Shown: piece after piece, positions 23,541 to 35,064 of the stretch
Position numbering within the stretch: the first letter of the stretch is position 1
How the letters are laid out: each line of letters begins with the position of its first letter
Assembly: GCA_003254905.1 (NCBI GenBank)
Contig: QANU01048639.1
Location: 103,063 to 167,062, forward strand
Direction: 5' to 3'
Length of the DNA: 64,000 bases
Source of the DNA: Nissolia schottii
Lineage: Eukaryota > Streptophyta > Magnoliopsida > Fabales > Fabaceae
Translations under genes and position numbers: made by a program
Notes under the pieces: generated by a model
Seen by the model: only the letters and a program-made list of their open reading frames with translations
The model's database searches: none
What the model was told of the DNA's origin: nothing

Positions 23541-23736
23541 TGTCCATGTCTGGGGGACAAGATCTCTCTTTTTCTTTCTTTGTCCACGTCTAGGGGACAA
23601 TCCTCCGTCACATCTGGGGGCGTAGGTTACACACCTCAACTGGGGGTGCATCTTTATGCCACGTCTGGGGCATATCTTTTTGTCTTTCTTTCTTTGATCC
23701 ACATCTGGGGGATCCTTTTCGCCACGTCTAGGGGCG
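23541..23736 (-). repeat. Array of seven mini-hairpins in LTR-B
   Basis: Units of 17-20 bases share a core CC-A(C/T)(G/A)TCT(G/A)GGG but have different, internally paired flanks: TGTCC/GGACA (23541-23559), TGTCC/GGACA (23581-23599), a decayed CG-type unit (about 23606-23622), CACC/GGTG (23632-23648), TATGCC/GGCATA (23655-23674), GATCC/GGATC (23696-23714) and CGCC/GGCG (23720-23736). Stems change while pairing is kept. Confidence 0.75.
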
Positions 23737-24236
23737 TCTGACTCATCTTTTAAATGTCATGACATAAAAGCACAAGTATTACTTTCTTTCCTTACTTTAT
23801 TTTCTCTCGTCCGGGTGGAAACCCGCGTTCAGATCATTATCTGCGTAACATAATCATAACCCAGTCCTTCTGGCTTAACTGAGGAGGGGCTTGTCAGGTA
23901 TGATGTGCCAAGAGAGGGATTTTCTATTATATAACTATGTTCTTTCTTGAAGGTACACCGACCCTTGGTGGTTGGGCCTTCTTAAGATATTACCAGTTTC
24001 CCAACATTCTGTTACCGTCTTTGCACACCAGGTAGTTTAATTCTAGTGGTCTATGGTTGCCCTAGGTCCTGTGGCAACACTGCCTCATGATGCACGCACC
24101 TGTACTCTACTATTCTCAGGCAAGTACTCATTCGAAGGTGGCAAAGCAATGCAGATGGAGTGATGTGGGTCCCTGGTTTAATCTCAAACTCTTGTTATTT
24201 ATGGGCAAGTTTAGTCGGAACCCTAGGGCTCTCAGG

Positions 24237-24475
24237 CTGCTCAGTGTCATGCACCACCGCTCAGCGTCCCTGATGTCCGCTCAGTGCTGTGATTGGCCGC
24301 TCAGCGCCTCCCTGAGCTCCCCACAGTTCTGGGCCATCAATATCCCCTTACGTGGCGTCCACGTCACAGGTCACTCATCGCCCTATCTTGGAGCTCAGCG
24401 CTTTGCCCTAGCTCACCACCATGTTAGGTCTCCCTTGAGTCAAGGCTCAGTGCAGCTTCAGGCTGCTTAGCGCCC
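24237..24475 (-). repeat. CGCTCAGCG cluster in LTR-B
   Basis: Several copies of CCGCTCAGCG, CCGCTCAGTG, AGCTCAGCGC and GCTTAGCGC. On the minus strand the cluster lies downstream of the TATA box, unlike elements 1, 2 and C. Confidence 0.65.
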
Positions 24476-24876
24476 TAGAGTGCACAACACCTGTAACCTG
24501 ATAAGAAACAGCAACTTTCACCATCTTTCTTTCCCGCTTCTTCCAAGCTTTTAGGACTTAAACACACATCATTTCATCCATCACTTAGCACCTAGGGACA
24601 TCCTAACCATGCTTACACAAATCAAAATCCTAAGCATTCATTTACATACACAAGCAACATACAACACTAAGCTTCAAGAACACCCAGGAGGTGGATAGCC
24701 TAAGTTACCCACTTCCTTAGAGCTGTAAGGTGATGGAGACGGTGGAGAAGAGTAGCCCTTTAAGTCCCAAGCTTTGTGCAAGCTTCAGAGAGTCTTCAAT
24801 CAGTTCGACCGAACGGAAATCGGGCAGAGTTTCAGCTAGACTTGGAATTTTTGTGAATTTTGTCTGAATGGAAGGG

Positions 24877-24886
24877 CTATTTATAG
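24877..24886 (-). promoter_or_regulatory. TATA box of LTR-B
   Basis: The plus strand reads GGGCTATTTATAGCC, so CTATAAATAG on the minus strand, the same word as in LTR-D. Confidence 0.6.
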
Positions 24887-25450
24887 CCATGAATCTGCCC
24901 CCTAAATTTACCTTTTTGACCTTGTACATAATTACCAAATTGCCATTTTCTTATTTTCTTAATTAATTAATTAATTACAAAGATAATTCAAGTGTCACAT
25001 CATGAATAGTAATTGAATTTTTAAATATTTTCCTTGGGCAATCTGAATACCATACATGGGAATTGGAATTTTTTGATTCCTCCCGGTCCCGTTTCGCTCG
25101 TGTTTTATCGCTCGCTGTCCCGATGCGTCGCGCACGATCGTCCGAAAAATATTTTGATCATACCGTCGCGATCCCCTAATTTCCCTCTTCCTAAGACTAT
25201 TATTATTTGAAGGCATTTGTGCATTTTTTCCTAGAGGAGTATTTTTCACAGATACCTTTGGCGCGTCGAAAAATTCCCATGGCAGGCAATTGTCGTTTGG
25301 CCGTCTGCAAAATTTCCTGTAGGGACACACCCTATATTCCAGGGACATTTTCCCAAGAATTTCCCCTTATAGCTCCCTAATCCCATTTGAAGAATTATTT
25401 ACTATTTATTTTTTATGAATATTTCTCTAAGGGAAAAACGAGATGTTACA

Positions 25451-25465
25451 TTCCCACCCCTTAGA
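25451..25465 (-). other. Polypurine tract of element B
   Basis: The minus strand reads CTAAGGGGTGGGAA directly before TGTAACATCTC of the LTR; typical plus-strand primer site of Tekay-like elements. Confidence 0.75.
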
Positions 25466-25539
25466 AAAATTTCGTCCCCGAAATTTAAGTGGAAGTTAGG
25501 ACGTACCTTCCAATAGCTCGGGGTAAGCTCGCCTCATGT

Positions 25540-26286
25540 CCGTTTCCAGCTCTCAAGTTTGGTATTCACATGCTCCGCTTTCCCACAAGACGCGTACCAT
25601 CCATACTTCTTTGTTCCTAGTTCTTCGAGTCTTGCGGTCCACAATTCGTCGAGGCGTCATTGGTAGAGAGATCTTCCCTTGGTTGTACTTGATTGGTCTC
25701 GAGGATATGCTTGGGTGAGGCATGATACTTTGTTAGCTGAGAAACGTGGAATACATTACGGACATAAGCCAAGTGCAGTGGGAGAGCTATTCGGTAGGCG
25801 ACTGACCCATCTGAAGAATCTGGAAAGGCCCTATAAACCTTCGACTCAACTTTCGAACCTTGAGGGACCTTCGAATGCCGGAATATTGGTGTAAGCTTCA
25901 AGAATACATGCTCCCCCTCCTGAAACTCCAAAGGCTTTCTCCTAGTAACCGCATAGCTCTTTTGACGATTCTGAGCCGTTTAAATTCTCTCACGAATCTT
26001 CTTGACCTATTCTTCCGCTTCCTTGATCTCATCAGGGGTACTATTCCAAAACTTAGCCCCCTCATTCTAGGACAACGGTGATTGGCATTTTCTACCGTAT
26101 AGAGCTTCGAACGGGGCCATGCCAATGCTAGCCTGATAGTTGTTGTTGTAGGAGAACTCGACTAGGGGTAACATCTCATCCTAATAGCCTAGTAAATCCC
26201 ACGCACACGGTCGCAACATGTCTTCCAGAACATGAATTGTCCTTTCTGACTGTCTGTTAGTCTGTGGATGATAAGCGGTACTAAGA
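25540..26286 (-). pseudogene. pol: Element B integrase, C-terminal portion (broken)
   Basis: Continues the integrase on the far side of element C. Starting at 26286 the minus strand reads on into TAYHPQTNRQSERT, which holds the third catalytic acidic residue (the E of QSE), followed by the [22 protein letters not shown] block and, after frameshifts, EFQEGEHVFLK and NVFHVSQL of the C-terminal barrel region. A chromodomain would be expected after this, but only degenerate sequence is seen. Stops and frame changes make it non-functional. The adjoining half lies at 39057-39982. Confidence 0.85.
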
Positions 26287-26291
26287 CATAG

Positions 26292-29200
26292 TAACGCTCA
26301 CTAAAACGTCGTTAATTTTAGTGCTCAATCAAATAATAATTTATAAACCAAGAAAACCCCGAAAAAGTAGTAAAGGGGGTTAACCTAGGTCGTCTCCCAA
26401 AGAAGCAATTTAGAACCAATTGTAGTTAATTAAATCGGGGGGTTTGTTTTGATGAATAAAGAGAAATTAAAATGAGAGTAAGTCAACAATGATAAAAGCA
26501 ATATCCTGCATACGACATTTCTAGATCAAGGATTAATTCTCATCGGTTCCTAATTAATTATTCATGGAAAGAGATGTTGTTTATTAATTGAAATCTCTAA
26601 CTAATATGCAATTCACTTAAGAGACTACGATCGTCAATCCCCTAAGCATTTATTAATACAGGTATTAAAACCAAGATCTCAGCATTAAAACCCATATTAA
26701 TTTATGTACCAATTGCACAACCTAATTAAATCTAATTAGTTCTCCAAAAGTTCCTTAATCATAGTTTAATAAATCATACAATCGTCAAGATTCATTAACT
26801 TAGATTTAACCTTAACTAATAACATGCAATCGCTATATCATTAATTAAGGGTGGAACAATTCATGCATGATCATTAAGCGCAAGACCTCAAATTAATCCA
26901 AATCTAGAGTTACCACATGCAAGATATTAAGAAACTACTCCTCCATGGTGGAGGATTAAAACTTATAAAAAGTAAAGAGAAAGAAAGAGTACATGACAAT
27001 GGAGAATTGAAACAATAGAACCTGTAATTAATTCGGCAGAACTTCGTTACAAGTCTTGAAAGATTACAAGCACTCTAACATAAGCCTAAGAGTGCATAAA
27101 ATAAAATGGAAAAAAGTGTGCAAAATATGGAGGAGGAAGAGCTTGGATGGGGTATGGAAGGAATGCCTCTAAGTGAATGCCTTGGCCTCCTATTTATAGT
27201 CCAAGGTTCGAGCTCAACGCTCAGCGGTTTAGTGCCACTGCTGAGCGATTTCGGTGGCTTACTGATAATTGCCCAATTTATACAACTTTGACATATCAAA
27301 AGGACACTTATCTGCAAACTTTTTAAAGAATTATCTAATGAATTCCCCTTATTTTGTAGGATTTCTAATATATTTTGGTAGATGGATGCAAGTGTAATTT
27401 ATTGAGGAATAATCCCATAAAGAATGGAAGAGAAGGGCAGAATTGGAAAAGAGATTAAAAGAGAAGATTCTGGACGCGGAACCACTCAGCGAGGATTCCT
27501 TATCGCTCAGCGCCTAGAGAAGAATCGCTAAGCGATGTTACTTGTATCGCTCAACGAAAGTAAGTCGGCAAGCCACTTGCACCGGCGCCATCATTAAGCC
27601 AGCTGGAGCCAACTGGAGCCAGCCAATAGCCGAGTGCCACGTCAGCGCTGCCCTGTAAAAAACTGTCGAGCATTTAATGAAGACGCGTACAAGTACAATC
27701 GCTCAGCGATAGTGCGCCCGCCCAGCGATAAAAGCTTAATCGCTCAGTGAAGGACCCAAAACCGCTGAGCGATGGACCCCAAATTTTGCCTATAAATAGG
27801 GAGGCCGAGACCACTCCGAAATGATTCCATCCCTCCCCTCCATTCTTCACTTCTTTTACACATTTCCTTGTATTTTTAAGCTTAGTTTAGTTTAGGTTAG
27901 GTTAGGAACAAAGACGAGGCTTGTGAAGGAGCCGGAGATAGAGGAAGCTTGGCAAAGCCATGGCCATGATAGCGTGAGCACGTGTCATGGTAAGTGCCTA
28001 AACCTTGCCTCCAAGATTCTCTTGTAAGATGGGTTCCTAACCCTCTTTTTGTAGGGATTTTGGTTACTATTGTAGTTTGCTTGTATCCATGTAACTATTA
28101 TATATGAATCTATCCTTTTTCTATGATTTTCTTGAATGATTTCATGCCTAATGCTAGTTTTGTTTAGTGTTTTGATTCTTGATTTGGGACTTATTCACAT
28201 GAACGAAAGTTATGTTAATTAGGTCATAACCAAAGTAAAATCAATTAATGCTAGGCTTAACTAGAACCTAGACTTGAACGTTGTGAACGAAAGTTACAAA
28301 CATTAGAGTCTGACCTAAATCATTTCATCTAATCTTGTTGCCGTAACTGGAATAAAGATTAGCCGTTTTAACATCTGGATTGATGCTGGCGTACTTTGTT
28401 AAGCTTGTGTGCGAAAGTGACAGTTTAACAAGGGAAACCTGTGATCTTGTCATGCGCGAAAGTGATGACAAGTTAAGAACTTATGGCGGGCAATCAAACG
28501 ATAGTTCTATGTGATAAGTAACTGGATGCATGAAACTATGATGTGATTAAAATTCCCAACAAGCTCCGGATCTACCTCTGATTTGTTTCCTATTTTATTT
28601 TCCTGTCTTTTATTTAGTCTATTTAAATATAAATCAAATCACAAATCTTTCACCTCATTGTTTAATCAAATGAACTCAAGAACGATATTTTTACAACTCC
28701 CTGTGGGATCGACCATACCCTATACTGCAATTGGATTCCTTTGGAATCTGAAAGCCGTAAGTAGGCATGTATATAAATATTTAATTTGAACGACAAAAAG
28801 CGCAGATAAGCTTTCTAAGAGATTGGCACGGTTGTGACAAACTTAAGCTGTGTCAGGATCCTAGAAAGTGGTCAAAAAGACTTTCATCACTTACGCGGTG
28901 TATTAAATGCTCTGGTCAGCTTTTGCAGAGGCGGCGCCGCCATCTGAGCTGGCACCAGGCTGGCGCAATATATGCGCCAGTGCAAGTTGCTGCCGACATA
29001 ACATCGCTGAGTGGCTAAGGCACCACCGCTGAGCGGTTTCTTCATTATCGCTGAGAGGTTCCTCGGTTGCGCTGAGTGATGTCTTGATTATCGTTGAGCG
29101 GTTCCTTGCTTATCGCTGAGCGGTGCTCGCTGTAATTTGCCATTTTTTGCTTCTTTTTCCTTCTTCTTTTGCCCTTGGCCACATCTTCTCTTCATATCTT

Positions 29201-29425
29201 CAATAATCCTCTCGAACATTCATTCCTGTAATTAAAAATAGAGAAAAATACAAAAGAAATATTAAATTCTGAGAGTAAAATAATACCTTAACTTGTCGTT
29301 TTCCTCAATTCCTTATAAAAGAGGATAATGTGCAAAACATATCAATTAAGTTTAAGACCACACATTTTTAGTATGCATTTGTTCATTTATAGGATAATAA
29401 AATAGGGTGCAAAATCCACTTATCA
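26292..29425 (-). repeat. Element C, 3' LTR, split by an element-1-family solo LTR
   Basis: About 1.5 kb of LTR C interrupted at 27263-28894. It aligns almost end to end with the other copy (37576-39051). A minus-strand TATA box lies near 27190-27199 and the dyad motifs near 27218-27251 and 28999-29126. Confidence 0.93.
27263..28889 (+). mobile_element. Solo LTR of the element 1 family
   Basis: 1,627 bp, TGATAATTGCCC ... GACTTTCATCA, flanked by perfect 5-bp duplication CTTAC (27258-27262, 28890-28894), with no interior sequence. It has the family's dyad array (about 27480-27770) and TATAAATA (27791-27798). It arose by LTR-LTR recombination of a former full element inside LTR C. Confidence 0.95.
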
Positions 29426-31025
29426 AACTACCCCACACTTGAACAATTGCATGTCCTCATGCAAGAAACTAAGAACTCAAGCAAACTAAGAGTGAAAACA
29501 AGGATAATCAGAAATCTTTTTGGTGCGGTGACACCATTTACATCCCCTACAAAGCCGCGTAACTCAGGGAGGCACTTAAGCCGACTCACTAATTACCAGA
29601 CAACTGTGCAAAATTCATGATAATCCAAAAATTAAAGTGCATTAGACAAGAGATGATATCATTGTGCATTAAAACTAATTTTCTTGGCATATCAATCATG
29701 AACAAAGAATAAGTCAAGGCATGTCAAAATTCAATTGGGCCTCACAGGTTAGTGTGTGTCACTCGTCACTCAAAGTGTATAGGTTCATCCAATGCTCTCT
29801 CAAACACTACACTAGAGTCGCCTCCATAGGCTTGGCTTTCTTCTAAGCATCATGGATCACCAAATATAATATGGCATGCATCAAGAGGTCTTTTAAAAGT
29901 TGTAATGGGGCCAAGGTCAAGGTGGGATAGCATATGGCTAGTAGGTTAGAGCCTAAGACTTAGTAGAATTCATGGCATATGTGCTTAACCAATGGTGCAA
30001 GGACCTTGATCTCCATTAGCTTCTCTTGCTACTGCTTACTCATGGCTCAGGGGAGCATTTCTGTTGGTGCACTTAATTGATTGTTCTTGCAGAAGAGTTG
30101 CACCTTTTTTTTTGAGTATTTTCTAACCAATAGGAGTAACTGTGGTTGCTCTCCCCCTACTTGAATGTTACATGTCCTCATGTAACCCCACACTTATTGC
30201 TTAGCACATATGAATGAATGTACCATAATTCTCCTAAGCCCTAAGGCTAGGTGTATTATGGTTTTTCTTGGTTTAACGGCTCGTAATGGCTAATTATGCA
30301 ATGAAAGGCTTCAAGGCTCAAAAAGGGGCTATCAAGGGCAAATAATCAAGGTAGGCTCATATGGATATGTAAGCTAAATGCACAAGGAATGCCTCAATCA
30401 TATCACATGTCATATACAAAGGTAAAAGTGCAATACAGAGAATCAGACAAGTTCTGGACGTGAACACTGGTGAGTGTACACACAATAAAGAAAGGAATGA
30501 CATGTAGTGTTGTCATTCGATAAACGGCTCAAAAAGCTTACCAGGTAATATCTTCCAATTAATTAAAACATGTCAAGATTTATACAATGTTCAGTCAAAC
30601 ATAATGCCACAATTAAACACAACAATGCACATTGCACAAATCAATCATCCACTAGTCTAGATTATACCTTATTTATGAAATTGCAGAACTTTGCCCAGTT
30701 AAAACTTCTAGGTTAAATAAAGAAAATTTTCCCACCCTACCCTTAGAAAATTGTATCAGTTCTGGATTCACAAAACAGGGCAAGAAAGAAAAGATAAAAA
30801 CAAATAAATAAGAGAAAAGGAAAGAAAAGCTCACAAACGGTGGGTTGTCTCCCACCCAGCACTTTTGTTTAATGTCCTTAAGTTGGACGATCAGTAGCAA
30901 ATTTGTTGGTCATGCTGGAGCAAGAAATTGAACTTCCACTTCCTCTTGGAGACTTCCAGCAGTGTCATGGTATGGCTTAAGAAGGTGTCCATTAACTGCA
31001 AAAGTACTAGTAGTCTTTGGATCCT
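29426..31025 (-). other. Non-coding 3' interior of element C, with polypurine tract
   Basis: Sequence between integrase and 3' LTR with no convincing frame. Next to the LTR the minus strand reads CAAGTGTGGGGTAGTT (polypurine tract, 29426-29441). At 30841-30860 the minus strand reads GCTGGGTGGGAGACAACCCA after a GACATTAAACAAAAG word, the same post-coding hairpin block as in elements 1 and 2. An Athila-type envelope-like frame, sometimes found here, is not seen. Confidence 0.7.
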
Positions 31026-32223
31026 TTAGCTCAACCTTACCGTACGGGTGGACCTTGGTAACCACATAGGGGCCATCCCACTGAGATCAGAGCTTCCCAA
31101 GCATGAGTTTGAGCCTAGAGTTGTAATGCAACACCAATTGCCCTTCTTGAAAAGATTTTCGTAGAATGTGCTTATCATGGAACAACTTGGTCTTCTCCTT
31201 GTAGAACTGGGAATTCTCATAAGCATCCAGCCGGAGTTCTTCTAATTGTTGGAGTTGTAACTTCCGGTGGCTCCCAGCTTGCTCTAAATCCATGTTGCAT
31301 TGTTTTATTGCCCAATAAGCTTGATGCTCTAGTTCTACTGGCAAGTGGCAAGGCTTACCAAATACCAGTCTAAATGGACTCATCCCAATGCGAGTCTTAT
31401 ATGCAGTCCTATATGCCCAAAGAGCATCATCCAAACGCAGCGACCAGTCCTTCCTGTTGGGCTTGACCATCTTTTCCAGGATTCCCTTAATCTCCTGGTT
31501 AGACACTTCGGCTTGCCCGTTAGTTTGGGGATGGTAGGGTGTAGATACCCTATGAACAACCCCGTATTTACGGAGCAAAGCTTCCATGCGCCGGTTGCAA
31601 AAATGTGTCCCCTGGTCACTGACAATCGCTCTCGGCATTCCAAACTTGCAAAAGATATTAGACCGAGCAAAAGACACAACTACAGCAGCATCGTTAGTCC
31701 TAGTGGCAATTGCTTCAATCCATTTAGATACATAATCTACAGCCAAGAGGATATAAACAAAACCATGAGAAACAGGAAACGAGCCCATGAAATCAATTCC
31801 CCATACATCAAAGACTTCACAAAATAACAATGGTTGTTGGGGCATTTCATTCTTCCAGGTAATATTACCTGCTCTCTGTCATTGCTCACAGGATTTGCAG
31901 AATTCATAAGCATCTTTAAACAATGAAGGCCAATAAAATCTTGAGTCTAAAACTTTTCTGGCTGTGCGTTGTGGTCCAAAGTGGCTACCACTTGCAAACG
32001 TATGATAAAACTTGAGAATAGACTCAAACTCAAAGCTTGGAACACATCGTCTAATTACTTGGTCATTACCGATTTTCCAGAGATAAGGGTCCTCCCACAG
32101 ATAATACTTAGCATCGCTCTTTAGCTTTGCTAATTGGTTCTTTGAAAAATGTGGGGGCCCTTTATTGGAGACCAAGTAATTTACGATGTTAGCATACCAA
32201 GGTCTTTCAGATATCATTAACAA
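31026..32223 (-). pseudogene. pol: Integrase of element C (broken)
   Basis: The N-terminal zinc-binding part ends in the FYWPSLFKDAYEFCKSC block (about 31890-31950) with His and Cys in place; just after it a TGA interrupts the frame. The catalytic core is open from 31845 and keeps D in [11 protein letters not shown] in SDQGTHF and E in NGQAEV, with 35 residues between the last two (D,D-35-E). The C-terminal portion (about 31026-31226) needs a frame change. The enzyme would insert element cDNA with a 5-bp stagger, which matches the CATAG duplication around the element. Confidence 0.88.
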
Positions 32224-32239
32224 GGAGTCATCAGGAAAA

Positions 32240-32731
32240 TCATCTCGATGGGTCAGGTGAGATGTGCGTAAGGCAACTCAGATGGTCTGCTACTTGGTTC
32301 TCTGCTCCACTTTTATCTTTAATTTCTGAATCAAATTCTTGGAGCAGTAGCATCCATCTGATAAGCCTTGGTTTGGCCTCGGGTTTTTTCAAAAGGTACT
32401 TTAGGGCTGCATGATCTGTATACACTACCACTTTGGAACCAATCAAATAAGATCGAAATTTATCCAGACCAAAAACTATAGCTAAAAGTTCTTTTTCTGT
32501 GGTGGTGTAGTTAGATTGTGCAACATCCAAAGTCCTAGATGCATAAGATATAACGTGAGGGAACTTACCAACCCGTTGAGAGAGTACAATACCTACCGCA
32601 TAATCTGAAGCATCGCACATCATTTCAAATGGCAACCCCCAATCTGGTGGCTGAATGATAGGGGTTGTTGTCAGGGCATGCTTAATGGTGTCGAAGGCTT
32701 CCTTGCACCTATCATCAAAAATAAACTCCAC
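32240..32731 (-). pseudogene. pol: RNase H domain of element C
   Basis: About 160 residues: [19 protein letters not shown], the first acidic block; [13 protein letters not shown], with the catalytic Glu; [14 protein letters not shown], with Asp; and [14 protein letters not shown] at the end, the last catalytic Asp. The frame is offset from the reverse transcriptase by a frameshift near 32731. The domain itself looks almost complete; it would degrade the RNA of the RNA-DNA hybrid. Confidence 0.85.
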
Positions 32732-33444
32732 GTCTTTCTGTAGCAGGGAGGTAAGGGCTGAGCAATCTTGCTGAAGTCCTTGATAAACCTCCTATGAAAA
32801 CCTGCATGTCCCAGAAAAGAACGAATCTCCCGCACGCATGCGGGATAAGGCAAGGAAGAAATAGCATCTATTTTGGCAGGGTCAACGGCAATTCCTTTGC
32901 TGGAGACTGCATGGCCTAAAACTATACCTTGTTGTACCATAAAGTGACATTTCTCAAAATTTAAGACAAGGTTAGTTTCAATGCAACGTTGAAGTACTCG
33001 AGCAAGGCTATTTAAACAGGAATCAAAAGAAGTACCAAAAACAGTAAAGTCATCCATAAATACTTCCATGCAGTCCTCCAGGAAGTCAGAAAAAATGCTC
33101 ATCATACAGCGTTGGAATGTAGCAGATGCATTGCAGAGCCCGAAAGGCATTCTCCGATAGGCAAATGTTCCGAAGGGGCAGGTGAAAGTAGTTTTGTCTT
33201 GATCCTCTGGGGCAATGTGAATCTAAAAATAACCTATATACCCATCAAGAAAACAGTAATGAGATTTACCTGCTAATCTTTCAAGCATTTGGTCAATGAA
33301 GGGCAGGGGATAGTGATCCTTGCGGGTGGCGTTGTTGAGGCGTCTCTAATCAATGCAAACACGCCAGATATTTTGTACTCTGGTGGGGATCAACTCATTG
33401 TTTTCATTCTTTACCACAGTGATTCCAGACTTCTTGGGGACCAC
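32671..33444 (-). pseudogene. pol: Reverse transcriptase, central and C-terminal part, of element C
   Basis: It continues from 33445 past an amber codon where VSPV is followed by VVPKKSGI; in relatives this position is Gln. A second amber, next to IHIAPEDQ (about 33220), also replaces Gln. Downstream the frame is open with MPFGLCNASATFQRCM and the catalytic FMDDFTVFG (the usual x-DD box), then [16 protein letters not shown] at the thumb. Two CAG-to-TAG changes fit methylation-driven C-to-T decay. Not functional as it stands. Confidence 0.85.
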
Positions 33445-34800
33445 CTACACTGGGCTTACCCACTCACTATCAAAAATAGGATAGATGATACCCGCTTTCA
33501 AGAGCTTCGTCACTTCCTGTTTCACAACATCCTGAATGAGCAAATTGAGCCGTCTCTGCGGTTGTCGAACTAGCTTTGCCCCGTCCTCCAGGAGTATCCT
33601 ATGTGTACATGTGGAAGGGCTTATTCCAGTGATGTCGTCTATGGTCCACCCAATGGCTTTCTTGTGCTTTTTGAGCACATCGACCAATCTTTCTTCCTGC
33701 TGAGAGGAAAGATCATTTGCTATAATCACTGGTAGCGAGTCATTCTCTCCTGGGAAAATGTATTTGAGATGAGAAGGAAGAGCCTTTAATTCTGGGCCTG
33801 CTGCTTTACTATCACCTGTTCCTGCAACTTTACTCAATTCTAAAACAGGAGATGCATTAAGTATATCAACTTCAGAATTCACAAAATTGTTACTCAGACC
33901 TTCTTGGAGAGAGTCATCTTTACAGGCAGAACATAGTTTACTGACTCCATCACAATCAGGGCATTCAAATTCAGGTGTTAATTCTAACATTTTATCAGCC
34001 CAAATATCATAAGTGTCCAAAATTAAGGAGTCAATAACATCAATTTGAAAAACTGAGTGTTCTTCTGAAGGGTAATGCATGGCCTCAGGTAAACCAAATT
34101 GCACATGCATATCCCCACATTCCATGGACAATGTACCAGCATGTACATCAATCTTAGCCCTTGCAGTTTTCAAAAATGGGCGTCCTAAGATCAATGTTGG
34201 CTGGTTAACATTGATGTCATTTTCCATTTCCAATACATAAAAATCTGCGGGAAATATCAAATCATTTACCTTAACTAAGACATCTTCCAAGATACTTTCT
34301 GGTCGGGCGGTACTGCGGTTGTCGAGTTGTATAATTAATCCAGTCGGCTTGAAGGTTCCCGTGTGTAAGGATTGGTACATGGACTTTGGCATGACATTTA
34401 TTGCTACTCCTAAATCTGCAAAGGCCTTTGTAAATAATCTCTGTCCTATAACACAAGGAGCTAAAAACGTATCTGGGTTTGTGCACTTAGGAGGTAATGG
34501 GCTAGATTTGATGATAGACGATACATTTGCCCCCATGCTGACTTGTGCGGCGTCTTTGAGTCTTCCCTTGTTAGTGCATAAGTCCTTTAAGAACTTAGCA
34601 TACTTAGGAATCTGTCTAATTACCTCCAGTAAGGGGATATTCACCTCCACCTTCCAAAATGTCTCCAAAAATTCTTTCTCCAATTGAAGTGCAGCAACTG
34701 ACTTAGGTTTGAGACCTCTGTGAGGGAAAGGAAGTGGGACAGGTGCTTCTCCTATCTGCAGTGGTTCTGGGCACCGACTGGGTTCTTCGGTCTGCTTCAA
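33445..34800 (-). pseudogene. pol: Protease and reverse transcriptase N-terminal part of element C
   Basis: Open for 451 codons. Aspartic protease block AFADLGVAINVMP (DLG, with the usual S after it changed), then LILGRPFLKTARA; a Cys-rich spacer CPDC..CSAC; then the start of reverse transcriptase: HKKAIGWTIDDITGISP, HRILLEDGAK and KLLKAGIIYPI.DSEWVSPV, which is Athila/Tat style. It is closed by the amber at 33445-33447. The same DLG variant is present in element 2. Confidence 0.88.
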
Positions 34801-35064
34801 ACCTTCTGCTCCAGTGTCATTGTTAGAGTCTTCTTCTCTGGCTTTTCTTCCAGAGTCTTTTTCTTTAGTGTGACTACCAGAGTCTTTAGAATCTTTAACC
34901 TGCGGTGCCTACAAAATAGTACCAGATCTTAAGGTGATAGCACTTACATTTGGTCTGGGATTTGGAACAGTCTAAGAAGGAAGATGAGATGAGCTGCTTG
35001 GTTGTGGCTGCTTGTTGGAGTGGATTTCACTCTGTATTGCCGACAAGGCAGCCTCATAGTTCTT

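Larger units (their letters stand above)
22109..25450 (-). repeat. LTR-B (3' LTR of element B)
   Basis: 3,342 bp, plus-strand ends TGTAACATCC and GAGATGTTACA, so TG...CA with a shared TGTTACA word. A polypurine tract lies just outside on the minus strand. It carries a minus-strand TATA box (24877-24886), a CGCTCAGCG cluster (about 24237-24475), an array of seven covarying mini-hairpins (23541-23736) and a CCGTCT...AGACGG hairpin (about 23262-23289). The left flank CTTGG would be one target-duplication copy; the other is lost with the truncated end. Confidence 0.87.
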
